From Caldilineae bacterium (GTDB lineage Bacteria; Chloroflexota; Anaerolineae; J102), in contig DUEQ01000562.1 in the NCBI GenBank assembly GCA_011192085.1, positions 1-5,713 on the forward strand: a stretch of DNA of 5,713 bases. The letters run 5' to 3'. The position numbers and the translations under genes were made by a program. This document shows, piece after piece, positions 1 through 5,713 of this stretch. Under the pieces are notes generated by a model. That model worked only from the letters and a program-made list of their open reading frames with translations. It was not told where the DNA came from and did not search any database. Position 1 is the first letter of the stretch, and the number at the start of each line of letters is the position of its first letter.

Positions 1-1166
1 AATGAAAGGCCGTTGTAAGAAAGGTGAGGGACATAAGGATCATGATAGCGGATATCTGCGCCCTTTTCCTTCAACAGGGCGATGATGTCCAGCGCTGGGG
101 ATTCGCGCACGTCGTCGATGTCCTTCTTGTACGCCACGCCCAACACGAGAATGCGGCTGTTCTTTACGGGCTTCTCGGCTTCGTTCAGCGCATCCTGCAC
201 CTTCTCCACCCAATAGCGGGGCATATCGCTATTAATCTCCCCCGCCAATTGGATGAAACGGGCGTTGTAATTCAGCGTCTTCAATTTCCAGGAAAGATAG
301 TGAGGGTCCAGCGGAATGCAATGGCCGCCCACGCCCGGGCCCGGGGTAAACTTCATAAACCCATAGGGCTTGGTGGCCGCCGCATTGATGATTTCCCACA
401 CATCCAGACCCAGTTTGTCGCACATGAGCGCGACTTCATTCACCAGGGCGATGTTCACAGCCCGAAAGGTGTTCTCCAACAGCTTGGTCATCTCCGCGGC
501 CGCGGGAGAAGTCACAGGCACGATGCGTTCGATGGCTTGCTGATAGAGCGCGGTGGCCACCTCCAGGCAGGCGGACGTGACGCCGCCCACGACCTTGGGC
601 GTGTTCTCCACGGTCCAATCGGCGCGACCGGGATCAATGCGCTCGGGCGAAAAGGCCAAGAAGAAATCCTCGCCCACCCGACAGGGACGCTCCTGGCTGC
701 CCCCCTTTTCCAGCATGGGCAGGAGCAGCTCCTCGGTGGTGCCGGGATAGGTGGTAGACTCCAATACGATGAGCATGCCGGGATGGAGATAGCGGGCGAT
801 GGACTCGCCTGCCGCGATGAGATAGCGGACATCGGGGTCACGGGTCTTATTCAAGGGCGTAGGCACGCAGATGATGGCGACGTCGGCGTCCGCGATCGCG
901 GCATAGTCGGTCGTCGCCCAAATGCCTCCCTCGTCCCGAGCGTGCACGGTCCACCGGGCCAGTTCCCATGAGGGCACATCATTGACATACGATTCCCCGC
1001 GATTGACGGCCTCCACCTTACGCGCATCCACATCGACGCCCACGATCTGAAAACCGTTCTTGGCAAAGGCCACGGCCAGGGGCAATCCCACATACCCCAG
1101 ACCGATAACCGCGATCCGGGCGTCATGGTCTCGGATTTTTTGCACCAACATACTTTTTGCATTCAT
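1..1166 (-). CDS. wbpA: UDP-sugar 6-dehydrogenase, WbpA-like (probable UDP-N-acetylglucosamine 6-dehydrogenase), 3' end cut by window
   Basis: Predicted four-electron NAD-dependent oxidation of a UDP-hexose C6 alcohol to a UDP-uronate; by resemblance the substrate is UDP-GlcNAc. I translated it directly: 388 uninterrupted codons from the ATG at 1166, still open at base 1. Family members are about 420-450 residues, so the last few tens are missing. Seen: Rossmann motif VIGLGYVGLPLA (20-31); NAD-ribose acidic GVDVD (43-47); CVPTPLNKTRDPD (100-112); LESTTYPGTTEE (135-146); FSPERIDPG (172-180); central helix EMTKLLENTFRAVNIALVNE (225-244, conserved K228 and N232); catalytic cysteine in GHCIPLDP (C283); and the start of the C-terminal UDP-binding domain, LVLGVAYKKDIDDVRESPALD (340-360). 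The STTYPGTT and FSPERxDPG signatures favour WbpA-type over UDP-glucose (Ugd) or UDP-ManNAc (WecC) dehydrogenases. That substrate call is inference, and the symbol rests on it. Its product could feed the epimerase upstream. Confidence 0.92.
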   Translation of the reverse strand, partial: MNAKSMLVQKIRDHDARIAVIGLGYVGLPLAVAFAKNGFQIVGVDVDARKVEAVNRGESYVNDVPSWELARWTVHARDEGGIWATTDYAAIADADVAIICVPTPLNKTRDPDVRYLIAAGESIARYLHPGMLIVLESTTYPGTTEELLLPMLEKGGSQERPCRVGEDFFLAFSPERIDPGRADWTVENTPKVVGGVTSACLEVATALYQQAIERIVPVTSPAAAEMTKLLENTFRAVNIALVNEVALMCDKLGLDVWEIINAAATKPYGFMKFTPGPGVGGHCIPLDPHYLSWKLKTLNYNARFIQLAGEINSDMPRYWVEKVQDALNEAEKPVKNSRILVLGVAYKKDIDDVRESPALDIIALLKEKGADIRYHDPYVPHLSYNGLS

Positions 1167-1743
1167 TTTTGGATCCCTCCTTGTAACGAATCTTGCGGCC
1201 GCGGCCACGAGTGCCGCGACGTCGTTTGGGTTTGCGTTCGAGTTCCGCCAAATCAACCTCCACGTGATTCTCCTGCCCCAGAAAACGCAACAGGACAACG
1301 GCCCGATCATGAGGAGCAAGGTGTTTCACGAACACGGCCTCCATCCCCGCCAGCGGCCCGGAGCGCAATCGCACCAGATCGCCTTCATTGAACTCCTGGG
1401 TGGGCAATCCGCCCGCTGCATTCAAGCGCGCCACTTCCTCGCGCAGAGCTTCCACCACGCCCGGTCGCAGGGGAAGAGGCTTCCCTTCAAACGAAAGCAG
1501 TTTGATCGCTCCAGGGATGTAATTGATCGCCGAAGCGGCCATCTCCTCAAGATCGAGTTGCACAAAGAGATAGCGTGGGAACAAGGGGCGCATTTGCACC
1601 CGGCCGCGATATTTCTGTAACACCTCCGGCAGATAGGCGGTCAACTTCTCCCGGTCGGTCACGAGGCTATAAACGTAGAATTCCTTTTGCGGTTTGGTAT
1701 AAAGCACATACCAGGGGGCGTCGGAATCACGCTTAGGTTTCAT
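1123..1743 (-). CDS. NusG/RfaH-family transcription antitermination factor, operon-associated paralogue
   Basis: Predicted specialised NusG paralogue (RfaH, UpxY and LoaP are known examples) that binds RNA polymerase and favours read-through of long polysaccharide operons. 206 residues from the ATG at 1743. Seen: NGN domain at about 10-106, beginning PWYVLYTKPQKE (10-21) and containing the hallmark core PLFPRYLFVQLD (53-64) and the IPGAIKLLSFEGKP-type strand (76-89). A KOW domain follows at about 117-168 with GDLVRLRSGPLAGMEAVF (121-138). This domain order and the motifs are diagnostic of the family. Its place inside a polysaccharide operon, away from the secE-rplK context of housekeeping nusG, argues for a dedicated paralogue. 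Odd: the KOW domain is followed by a strongly basic tail (about 169-206, with KPKRRRGTRGRGRK at 171-184), absent from classical NusG and RfaH. The last 14 or so codons overlap the start of the next gene. Housekeeping NusG cannot be fully excluded, but the context makes it unlikely. Confidence 0.88.
   Translation of the reverse strand: MKPKRDSDAPWYVLYTKPQKEFYVYSLVTDREKLTAYLPEVLQKYRGRVQMRPLFPRYLFVQLDLEEMAASAINYIPGAIKLLSFEGKPLPLRPGVVEALREEVARLNAAGGLPTQEFNEGDLVRLRSGPLAGMEAVFVKHLAPHDRAVVLLRFLGQENHVEVDLAELERKPKRRRGTRGRGRKIRYKEGSKNECKKYVGAKNPRP
1176..1182 (-). promoter_or_regulatory. Strong ribosome binding site for the UDP-sugar dehydrogenase
   Basis: On the minus strand AAGGAGG lies 9 bases before the ATG at 1166, a near-perfect Shine-Dalgarno sequence. 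It sits inside the 3' end of the NusG-like reading frame, which suggests that translation of the two genes is coupled. Confidence 0.75.
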
Positions 1744-1751
1744 AGGCGTTG

Positions 1752-1757
1752 CTCCCT
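1752..1757 (-). promoter_or_regulatory. Ribosome binding site deciding the NusG-like start
   Basis: On the minus strand AGGGAG lies 8 bases before the ATG at 1743. The longer in-frame start at 1833 has no such site, would add 30 residues unlike any NusG N-terminus, and would reach into the end of the epimerase gene. Confidence 0.65.
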
Positions 1758-1766
1758 GATGAATGA

Positions 1767-1776
1767 CAGCGCGCTG
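1767..1776. repeat. 10-base perfect palindrome upstream of the NusG-like gene
   Basis: CAGCGCGCTG is exactly self-complementary and lies 23 bases before the NusG-like start, in the 99-base gap after the epimerase. It could be an operator half or a small RNA hairpin. It is short and GC-rich and may be chance. I saw no good -35/-10 promoter pair or E. coli-type ops element in this gap. Confidence 0.2.
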
Positions 1777-1842
1777 CCCGCTTCGCCATGAGCAAGAGAA
1801 GAGGGGGTTCACAACATGCGAGGCCCCTTGCATCGGCCAAAC

Positions 1843-2811
1843 CTATCGCCGCTTCAACCAGACGATGACCCGTTGGAGGATCGCATCGAGATCATAGCGA
1901 GGACGCCAACCCGTCACCGACTGGATGCGAGTCGTGTCGGGCACGCGGCGTTGCATATCCTCAAAACCGGGGGCGTACGCCTCGGCATAAGGAACAAATC
2001 GGATAGATGAATCGCTGCCAGTAAGCGCTTTGATCCGCTGCGCCAGCTCCAGGATAGCCACTTCTTCCGTGGAGCCCACATTGAACACCTTCCCCACCGC
2101 CTCCTCATGGCTCAGAAGCGCTTTCAACGCCCGCACGGTATCGCTGACATCGCAGAAGCAACGGCTCTGAGAGCCGTCGCCATACACGGTGATGGGCTCG
2201 CCAGCCAGGGCTTGACGCACGAAGCGGGGCACGACCATGCCATAACGTCCGGTCTGCCGCGGTCCGACAGTATTGAACAGTCGGGCAATGACCACGGGCA
2301 GATCATATTTCTGATGATAGGCCAGGGCCAGAAACTCATCCACCATTTTCGAGGCGGCGTAAGCCCAGCGGGTGCGGCTGGTGGGGCCCAGAACGACATC
2401 ATCATCCTCGCGAAAGGGGACGTGAGCCCCTTTGCCATAAACCTCGGACGTGGAGGCGATGATGACCTTGGCCCGGTAGCGGGCCGCGGCCTTCAACACC
2501 GCCTCCGCCCCCATGATGTTCGTCTCGATGGTGTGCACGGGCTGTTCCACCACCAGTTTCACCCCCACCGCCGCGGCCAGGTGGATAATGGCATCGCTCT
2601 CACTGGCCAGGCGGTCGAGCACAATGGCGTTGGTAATGCTATCGATGGCGAAGGAAAAATTGGGATGCCCGGTCAGATGGGCGATGTTCTCGAAACGCCC
2701 CGTGGAGAGGTCATCGAGGACAGCCACCTGCAAGCCGGCGTCCAACAATGTTTCCGCCAAATGGCTGCCAATGAAACCGGCGCCTCCGGTGATAAGTACG
2801 CGTTGCGTCAT
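1843..2811 (-). CDS. NAD-dependent nucleotide-sugar epimerase/dehydratase (extended SDR)
   Basis: Cytoplasmic enzyme of the extended short-chain dehydrogenase/reductase family, 322 residues, acting on an NDP-sugar. Seen: N-terminal Rossmann motif TGGAGFIGS with GxxGxxG at G9, G12 and G15; the acidic dinucleotide-ribose contact LDDLSTG (32-38); HLAAAVGV (77-84); TSEVYG (121-126); catalytic YxxxK as Y151-AAS-K155; and the C-terminal sugar-nucleotide region RLFNTVGPRQ (177-186), PITVYGDGSQSR (206-217) and FNVGS (243-247). The GEPITVYGDGSQ segment resembles UDP-glucuronate decarboxylases and dTDP/UDP-sugar epimerases. The active-site surroundings do not let me choose between C4-epimerase, decarboxylase and dehydratase. 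With the downstream UDP-sugar dehydrogenase, action on a UDP-uronate is plausible, but that is inference. The ATG at 2811 puts the Rossmann fold at the usual N-terminal position. Its ribosome binding site is weak (GGGA about 12 bases upstream). The gene ends in TAG 99 bases before the NusG-like gene. Confidence 0.9.
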   Translation of the reverse strand: MTQRVLITGGAGFIGSHLAETLLDAGLQVAVLDDLSTGRFENIAHLTGHPNFSFAIDSITNAIVLDRLASESDAIIHLAAAVGVKLVVEQPVHTIETNIMGAEAVLKAAARYRAKVIIASTSEVYGKGAHVPFREDDDVVLGPTSRTRWAYAASKMVDEFLALAYHQKYDLPVVIARLFNTVGPRQTGRYGMVVPRFVRQALAGEPITVYGDGSQSRCFCDVSDTVRALKALLSHEEAVGKVFNVGSTEEVAILELAQRIKALTGSDSSIRFVPYAEAYAPGFEDMQRRVPDTTRIQSVTGWRPRYDLDAILQRVIVWLKRR

Positions 2812-2831
2812 GGCGAATCGTTTTCCCGGGT

Positions 2832-2887
2832 GTCGCTCAGCATCTTTCAGATGGACAACTGCTTATGAGCGAACGACTGAAAGCGAC
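2832..2887 (-). other. Bulged inverted repeat in the kinase-epimerase gap
   Basis: The 108-base gap between the kinase stop and the epimerase ATG holds an inverted repeat. On the plus strand the right arm CTGAAAGCGAC (2877-2887) is complementary to GTCGC plus CTTTCAG split by about seven bases on the left (2832-2850). As minus-strand RNA this could form about 11 pairs with one bulge and a loop near 26 bases, ending about 20 bases before the epimerase start. It is not followed by a U-run, so it does not look like an intrinsic terminator. It could be an RNA-processing or translation-control element, or chance. Confidence 0.3.
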
Positions 2888-2919
2888 CGAACTGAAGCAG
2901 AGGGGAAGGGCAGGGTGGA

Positions 2920-4617
2920 TCAACGACCGAAACGGGAAAACTGGCGACACAACCAACTTTCCCCTTCTCGCCGGGATTTCCTTCCCCGAGCCGATGAATG
3001 GCCCTTGCCTTTTCCCCGATCGCCAGCCTCGCCAGAGGCGCCATCCTCATGGCTGTAATAGCGATCATAATAATAGTAGTAATAACCAGCGCCATGCCCG
3101 CGGCGATAGCGGTTCAGCACAATGCCGATGACATTGGCGTTGACTTTTTCCATCTCGGTGAGCACATGCACCAGCGCAGGCTCGCGCGTGGTTCCAGCAT
3201 CAATCACCACGATCACGCCATCCATGCTGCGGCCCAGGACCACAGGATCGGTCACGGCCAGAGCGGGCGGGGAATCAAAGATCAAGAGATCATGGTCGTT
3301 CAGCAAGAACTCCACCAGCTCTTTGAGCTTGTGAGAGCCCAGGAGCTCAGATGGGTTATGGGGAAGCTGTCCGCTGGTGAGCAGCCAGAGATTATCAACC
3401 AGCGTGGGCGTAAGCAAGGATTCCATATTCTCGGACAACTCATCCATGAGCAAGGCCCCCGTCAGCCCCACCGTATTGGGAAGCCCCCAGCGTTTATGCT
3501 GCGTAGGCTTGCGCAAGTCCGCATCGATGAGCACGACCTTGCTGCCCGCCTGGGCCATGACAATGGCCAGATTGGCGGCGACCGTGCTCTTTCCCTCGCC
3601 CGGTTCAGCGCTGGTCACCACGAGGGTGCGCAATGGCTTGTCAATCCCCGCGAATTGGATGCCTGTCCGCACCGTGCGATAGGCTTCAACAATGGGCGAT
3701 CGAGGGTCTTCCAACGCGATCAGTTTGCCGTCATTCCCCTTCGATTTGGCGATGATGCCCAGGGTGCTCAATGTCGTAATGCGGGAGATGTCATCGGGAG
3801 TCTTCACCGTATCGTCAAGATATTCGATGAGGAAGGCCGCGCCCAGCCCCATCATGCCCCCAACGATCATGGCAAGCAGGGTGTTCATAAGCACCCGGGG
3901 GCGCACCGGACGTTCTGGCGGCGTGGCTGGCTCCACCACGGTGATGGTGTCCAGGGCGTTGGCCTCAGCTAACCGGATGTTTTCCAACTGGGCCAGGACA
4001 TTGCCGTAAGTGCTTCGGTATTGGGCCAATCGATCCTCAAGGATGGCGCGGCGGGAATTGGTCTCCGCGTCCGTGGCGTCACCAAGCGCTTGCAGACGCG
4101 CATCGGTGGCCTGAATCTCCTCGCTCAACTGTTGAAGCTGATCCTGCAACGATTGCTTCAGCTCTTGATAACGGGCTGTCTGTTGCTGATTGGTGAATTC
4201 AACGAAGACCTCGGGGATCGCATTGGCCAACTTGGCCGCGATGATGGGATCGGGGTATTCGACATGGAGATCGATAAGCTGGGTGTCACGCACGCGCTGC
4301 ACAGAAATCGCTTCCTCCAAATCCTCCGGATCCACTACGCCTTCCAGGCCCGCTTTAGCGATAGCCGCCACAAGCATGGGACGCGCGGTCAGCATCTGGG
4401 CGTACGTGCTGGAGAGCCGCTCCGCAGCCAGGATGTCAGCATACTGCAATGAGGCGCTGTTGCTGACACTCTGGCTCACCAGCAACCGCACAGATGCGCG
4501 ATAGATGGGAGTTTGCCGGGAGCTAACAAAGAACGCCACTCCGCCAGCGATGATCGTGGTGAGTGCAATCAACCATAACCATTTTTTAAATAGATCCCAG
4601 TATTGTCGTAATTCCAT
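2920..4617 (-). CDS. Polysaccharide co-polymerase with BY-kinase domain (Wzc/CapAB-type tyrosine autokinase)
   Basis: Inner-membrane regulator of polysaccharide chain length and export, 565 residues from the ATG at 4617. N-terminal Wzz domain: TM1 at about 12-32, an extracytoplasmic part with coiled-coil-like Gln/Leu-rich helices (about 140-222), a Pro-rich stretch TPPERPVRP (232-240), and TM2 at about 243-265. The C-terminal bacterial tyrosine kinase domain follows. It has the oligomerisation motif EX2RX2R (E311, R314, R317), Walker A SAEPGEGKST (336-345, K343), Walker A' VVLIDADLRKP (361-371, D365/D367), Walker B LLIFDSPP (444-451, D448) and a tyrosine cluster of six consecutive Tyr (512-517) plus Y520-Y521. 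Known of the family: trans-autophosphorylation of this cluster controls ring assembly and polymer output. Fusion of both halves in one chain is the Wzc arrangement; firmicute CapA/CapB split them. Odd: about 44 residues follow the cluster, rich in Gly, Ser, Arg and Lys with a lone Cys near the end, whereas many family members stop soon after the tyrosines. No cognate phosphatase is in view. Confidence 0.93.
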   Translation of the reverse strand: MELRQYWDLFKKWLWLIALTTIIAGGVAFFVSSRQTPIYRASVRLLVSQSVSNSASLQYADILAAERLSSTYAQMLTARPMLVAAIAKAGLEGVVDPEDLEEAISVQRVRDTQLIDLHVEYPDPIIAAKLANAIPEVFVEFTNQQQTARYQELKQSLQDQLQQLSEEIQATDARLQALGDATDAETNSRRAILEDRLAQYRSTYGNVLAQLENIRLAEANALDTITVVEPATPPERPVRPRVLMNTLLAMIVGGMMGLGAAFLIEYLDDTVKTPDDISRITTLSTLGIIAKSKGNDGKLIALEDPRSPIVEAYRTVRTGIQFAGIDKPLRTLVVTSAEPGEGKSTVAANLAIVMAQAGSKVVLIDADLRKPTQHKRWGLPNTVGLTGALLMDELSENMESLLTPTLVDNLWLLTSGQLPHNPSELLGSHKLKELVEFLLNDHDLLIFDSPPALAVTDPVVLGRSMDGVIVVIDAGTTREPALVHVLTEMEKVNANVIGIVLNRYRRGHGAGYYYYYYDRYYSHEDGASGEAGDRGKGKGHSSARGRKSRREGESWLCRQFSRFGR

Positions 4618-4627
4618 GGGCAGCGGG

Positions 4628-4635
4628 TCTCCTTT
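4628..4635 (-). promoter_or_regulatory. Ribosome binding site deciding the kinase start
   Basis: On the minus strand AAAGGAGA lies upstream of the ATG at 4617, with about 10-11 bases between the GGAG core and the start codon. This supports 4617 as the start rather than the in-frame ATG at 4743, which has no such site and lies inside the preceding glycosyltransferase gene. Confidence 0.7.
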
Positions 4636-4661
4636 GATTAATTCAATGGATTTCAAAGAAA

Positions 4662-4677
4662 GGAATGGCGCAATTCC
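4662..4677 (-). other. Small inverted repeat between the glycosyltransferase and kinase genes
   Basis: Just after the glycosyltransferase stop, a 5-base inverted repeat (GGAAT/ATTCC) with a 6-base spacer is followed on the minus strand by a T-rich stretch, TTTCTTTG. This resembles a very weak terminator or attenuator. The stem is short and AT-rich, so strong termination is unlikely. It may only be a chance repeat. Confidence 0.2.
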
Positions 4678-4687
4678 ATATAGAGGC

Positions 4688-5710
4688 TTATTGCGGCCCC
4701 GTATGCAAGACGGGGGTCTTGTGCGCGGCCCCCGCGGGCCCATTCACCAACCCCCAAAAGAAGCCCAGCCCCGAAGCATAGGCTCGGATCAGCAGCATGG
4801 GGAGCGCGATGATAAGCACACGCCTATCTCGGCGATAGATGAGCTTGAACAGAGAGATGGCGGAGAGCAGAAATGCCAACCCCAGGGCCAGGGCGATCCA
4901 CCTCAAAGCGGGCCAAAACGGCCAGCCCAGCAGAGTCAGGGACAGCAGGGCCGCCACAAGAATCTGAAGCTTCAACGTCGGGGGGGTGTGCGAGTCGTGC
5001 AGAGCATATTCAGGATGCTGTTTGGAGAGAAAGGCTTTCCAATAGCCAATGCGGAATTTACGACGGGCGTACTTGCGCACGCTTTCCACATGCCAGTGAT
5101 ACACAACAGCTCCGGGCGCAAAGCGGAAGATTCGCCCCTCCCGGGCCAGGCGAAAAGAGAGTTCATGGTCTTCCCCTGCGGCATGTCGATACCGCGTATC
5201 GAAGCCGCCCGCCTTCAGAAAGACATCCCGACGATAAGCTGCATACGAGGTGTCTAGCGCATCCACGCCTCCCTCCTCTTGCTCTACCCGAGCGATGCGC
5301 TGATACCGCTCCTCATACTCCAATTGGACGAATCGAGCCACCAAGGATTCCTGTTGCGTGCGATAGACCCCGCGAGCGCCGCTGACGATAGGCGCATCGA
5401 ATGGCTCCAAAATGCGTTCAAGAAAATCGGGCGCGGGCTCGCAATCGGCGTCGGTGAAGACAATGATATCGGTCCGAGCCAGCTTCGCGCCTGCATTCCG
5501 GGCCGCGGCTGGCCCTAAATGCTCCTGCGTGAGCACGCGCGCGCCATACGCACGAGCCACATCCGCCGTTCCATCCTCGCTACCGTCATCCACCACGATG
5601 ACCTCATACTGGTCCTGGGGCAAAGTTTGGTGTTCCAACGCCGCCAGACATCTGGGAAGCGCCCTTTCAGCATTGTAGGCGGGGATAATGACGGAAACGC
5701 GCAGATTCAA
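4688..5710 (-). CDS. Family 2 glycosyltransferase with C-terminal membrane segments
   Basis: Predicted inverting GT-A glycosyltransferase that moves a sugar from a nucleotide-sugar donor to a growing, probably lipid-linked, polysaccharide unit at the cytoplasmic membrane face. About 340 residues. Seen: the GT2 opening VSVIIPAYNAE (residues 5-15), nucleotide-binding DDGS (41-44), the metal-binding DxD as FTDADCEP (85-92), and the acceptor-side/catalytic-base region GGFD...GEDHELSFRL (168-188, E180-D181). A basic stretch with RKFRIGYWK (217-225) sits where many GT2 enzymes carry a QxxRW-like motif. Three hydrophobic segments follow at about 247-265, 268-290 and 297-322, so the catalytic domain is probably membrane-anchored. 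The first possible start in the window is a TTG at 5710, only three bases from the edge. No ribosome binding site can be seen, so the true start may lie outside and a few N-terminal residues may be missing. It ends in TAA 70 bases before the kinase start. Sugar specificity cannot be read from sequence. Confidence 0.9.
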   Translation of the reverse strand: MNLRVSVIIPAYNAERALPRCLAALEHQTLPQDQYEVIVVDDGSEDGTADVARAYGARVLTQEHLGPAAARNAGAKLARTDIIVFTDADCEPAPDFLERILEPFDAPIVSGARGVYRTQQESLVARFVQLEYEERYQRIARVEQEEGGVDALDTSYAAYRRDVFLKAGGFDTRYRHAAGEDHELSFRLAREGRIFRFAPGAVVYHWHVESVRKYARRKFRIGYWKAFLSKQHPEYALHDSHTPPTLKLQILVAALLSLTLLGWPFWPALRWIALALGLAFLLSAISLFKLIYRRDRRVLIIALPMLLIRAYASGLGFFWGLVNGPAGAAHKTPVLHTGPQ

Positions 5711-5713
5711 CGG

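Noticed and set aside
24..971. Long plus-strand open frame (315 codons) opposite the UDP-sugar dehydrogenase
   Set aside because: The minus strand here encodes a complete run of dehydrogenase motifs. The plus-strand product is rich in His, Arg and Gly, has no recognisable domain, and is what GC-rich third positions produce antisense to a real gene.
851..1162. Minus-strand open frame in a different phase from the dehydrogenase
   Set aside because: It overlaps the dehydrogenase Rossmann domain in another frame; its Trp/Arg/Pro-rich product is a frame-shifted reading of the same DNA.
1744..1833. 30-residue N-terminal extension of the NusG-like protein from the ATG at 1833
   Set aside because: There is no ribosome binding site, and the residues do not resemble an NGN domain. 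The ATG at 1743 has AGGGAG at correct spacing.
2107..2868. Plus-strand open frame (253 codons) opposite the epimerase
   Set aside because: It mirrors the well-supported SDR gene, and its translation has no family signature.
2998..3972. Long plus-strand open frame (324 codons) opposite the kinase
   Set aside because: It is antisense to the Walker motifs and TM2 of the kinase, with low-complexity His/Gln/Arg composition and no domain; a shadow frame.
4662..4677. Rho-independent terminator after the glycosyltransferase
   Set aside because: The stem has only five AT-rich pairs and the following tract is not a continuous U-run, so it is listed only as a weak inverted repeat.
4618..4743. 42-residue N-terminal extension of the kinase from the ATG at 4743
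   Set aside because: It overlaps the glycosyltransferase end, has no ribosome binding site, and precedes the standard Wzz start MELRQYWDLF, which has a good AAAGGAGA site.
1..5713. tRNA, rRNA, CRISPR array, insertion sequence, toxin-antitoxin or phage genes
   Set aside because: The window is filled by five biosynthesis/regulation genes with gaps of about 110 bases or less; I saw no regular spaced repeats, transposase motifs or tRNA-like sequence.

Overview
This window is a stretch of a bacterial extracellular or capsular polysaccharide (EPS/CPS) biosynthesis locus. It holds five protein genes, all on the minus strand, so transcription runs from high to low coordinates. The order of transcription is: family 2 glycosyltransferase (5710-4688), Wzz-plus-tyrosine-kinase chain-length/export regulator (4617-2920), NAD-dependent nucleotide-sugar epimerase/dehydratase (2811-1843), NusG/RfaH-type specialised transcription elongation factor (1743-1123), and a WbpA-like UDP-sugar 6-dehydrogenase (1166 to beyond the left edge). 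The four junctions are gaps of 70, 108 and 99 bases and one 43-44-base overlap. No convincing promoter or rho-independent terminator is visible between genes, so one operon is the simplest reading.

The genes fit one pathway. The dehydrogenase and the epimerase/dehydratase would make activated sugars, probably a uronic acid and a derivative. The glycosyltransferase adds a sugar to the lipid-linked repeat unit at the inner face of the membrane. The Wzc/CapAB-type protein controls polymer length and export through tyrosine autophosphorylation. The NusG paralogue probably helps RNA polymerase read through the long operon. Initiating transferase, flippase and polymerase are not in the window and may lie outside it.

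The organism cannot be fixed from this window. The DNA is moderately GC-rich and shows GC-rich third codon positions. The kinase has its Wzz and kinase parts fused in one chain and ends in a run of tyrosines, and no Wza-type outer-membrane exporter is visible. The protein flavour (start of the Wzz domain, YYYYYY run, epimerase type) reminds me of Chloroflexota such as Anaerolineae/Caldilineae, but that is an impression from memory, not a search result.

I do not see a new kind of system. The points most worth checking are the NusG paralogue placed inside the operon rather than at its head, with an Arg/Lys-rich tail whose last codons overlap the next gene; the long basic tail after the kinase tyrosine cluster; and a bulged hairpin just upstream of the epimerase start.
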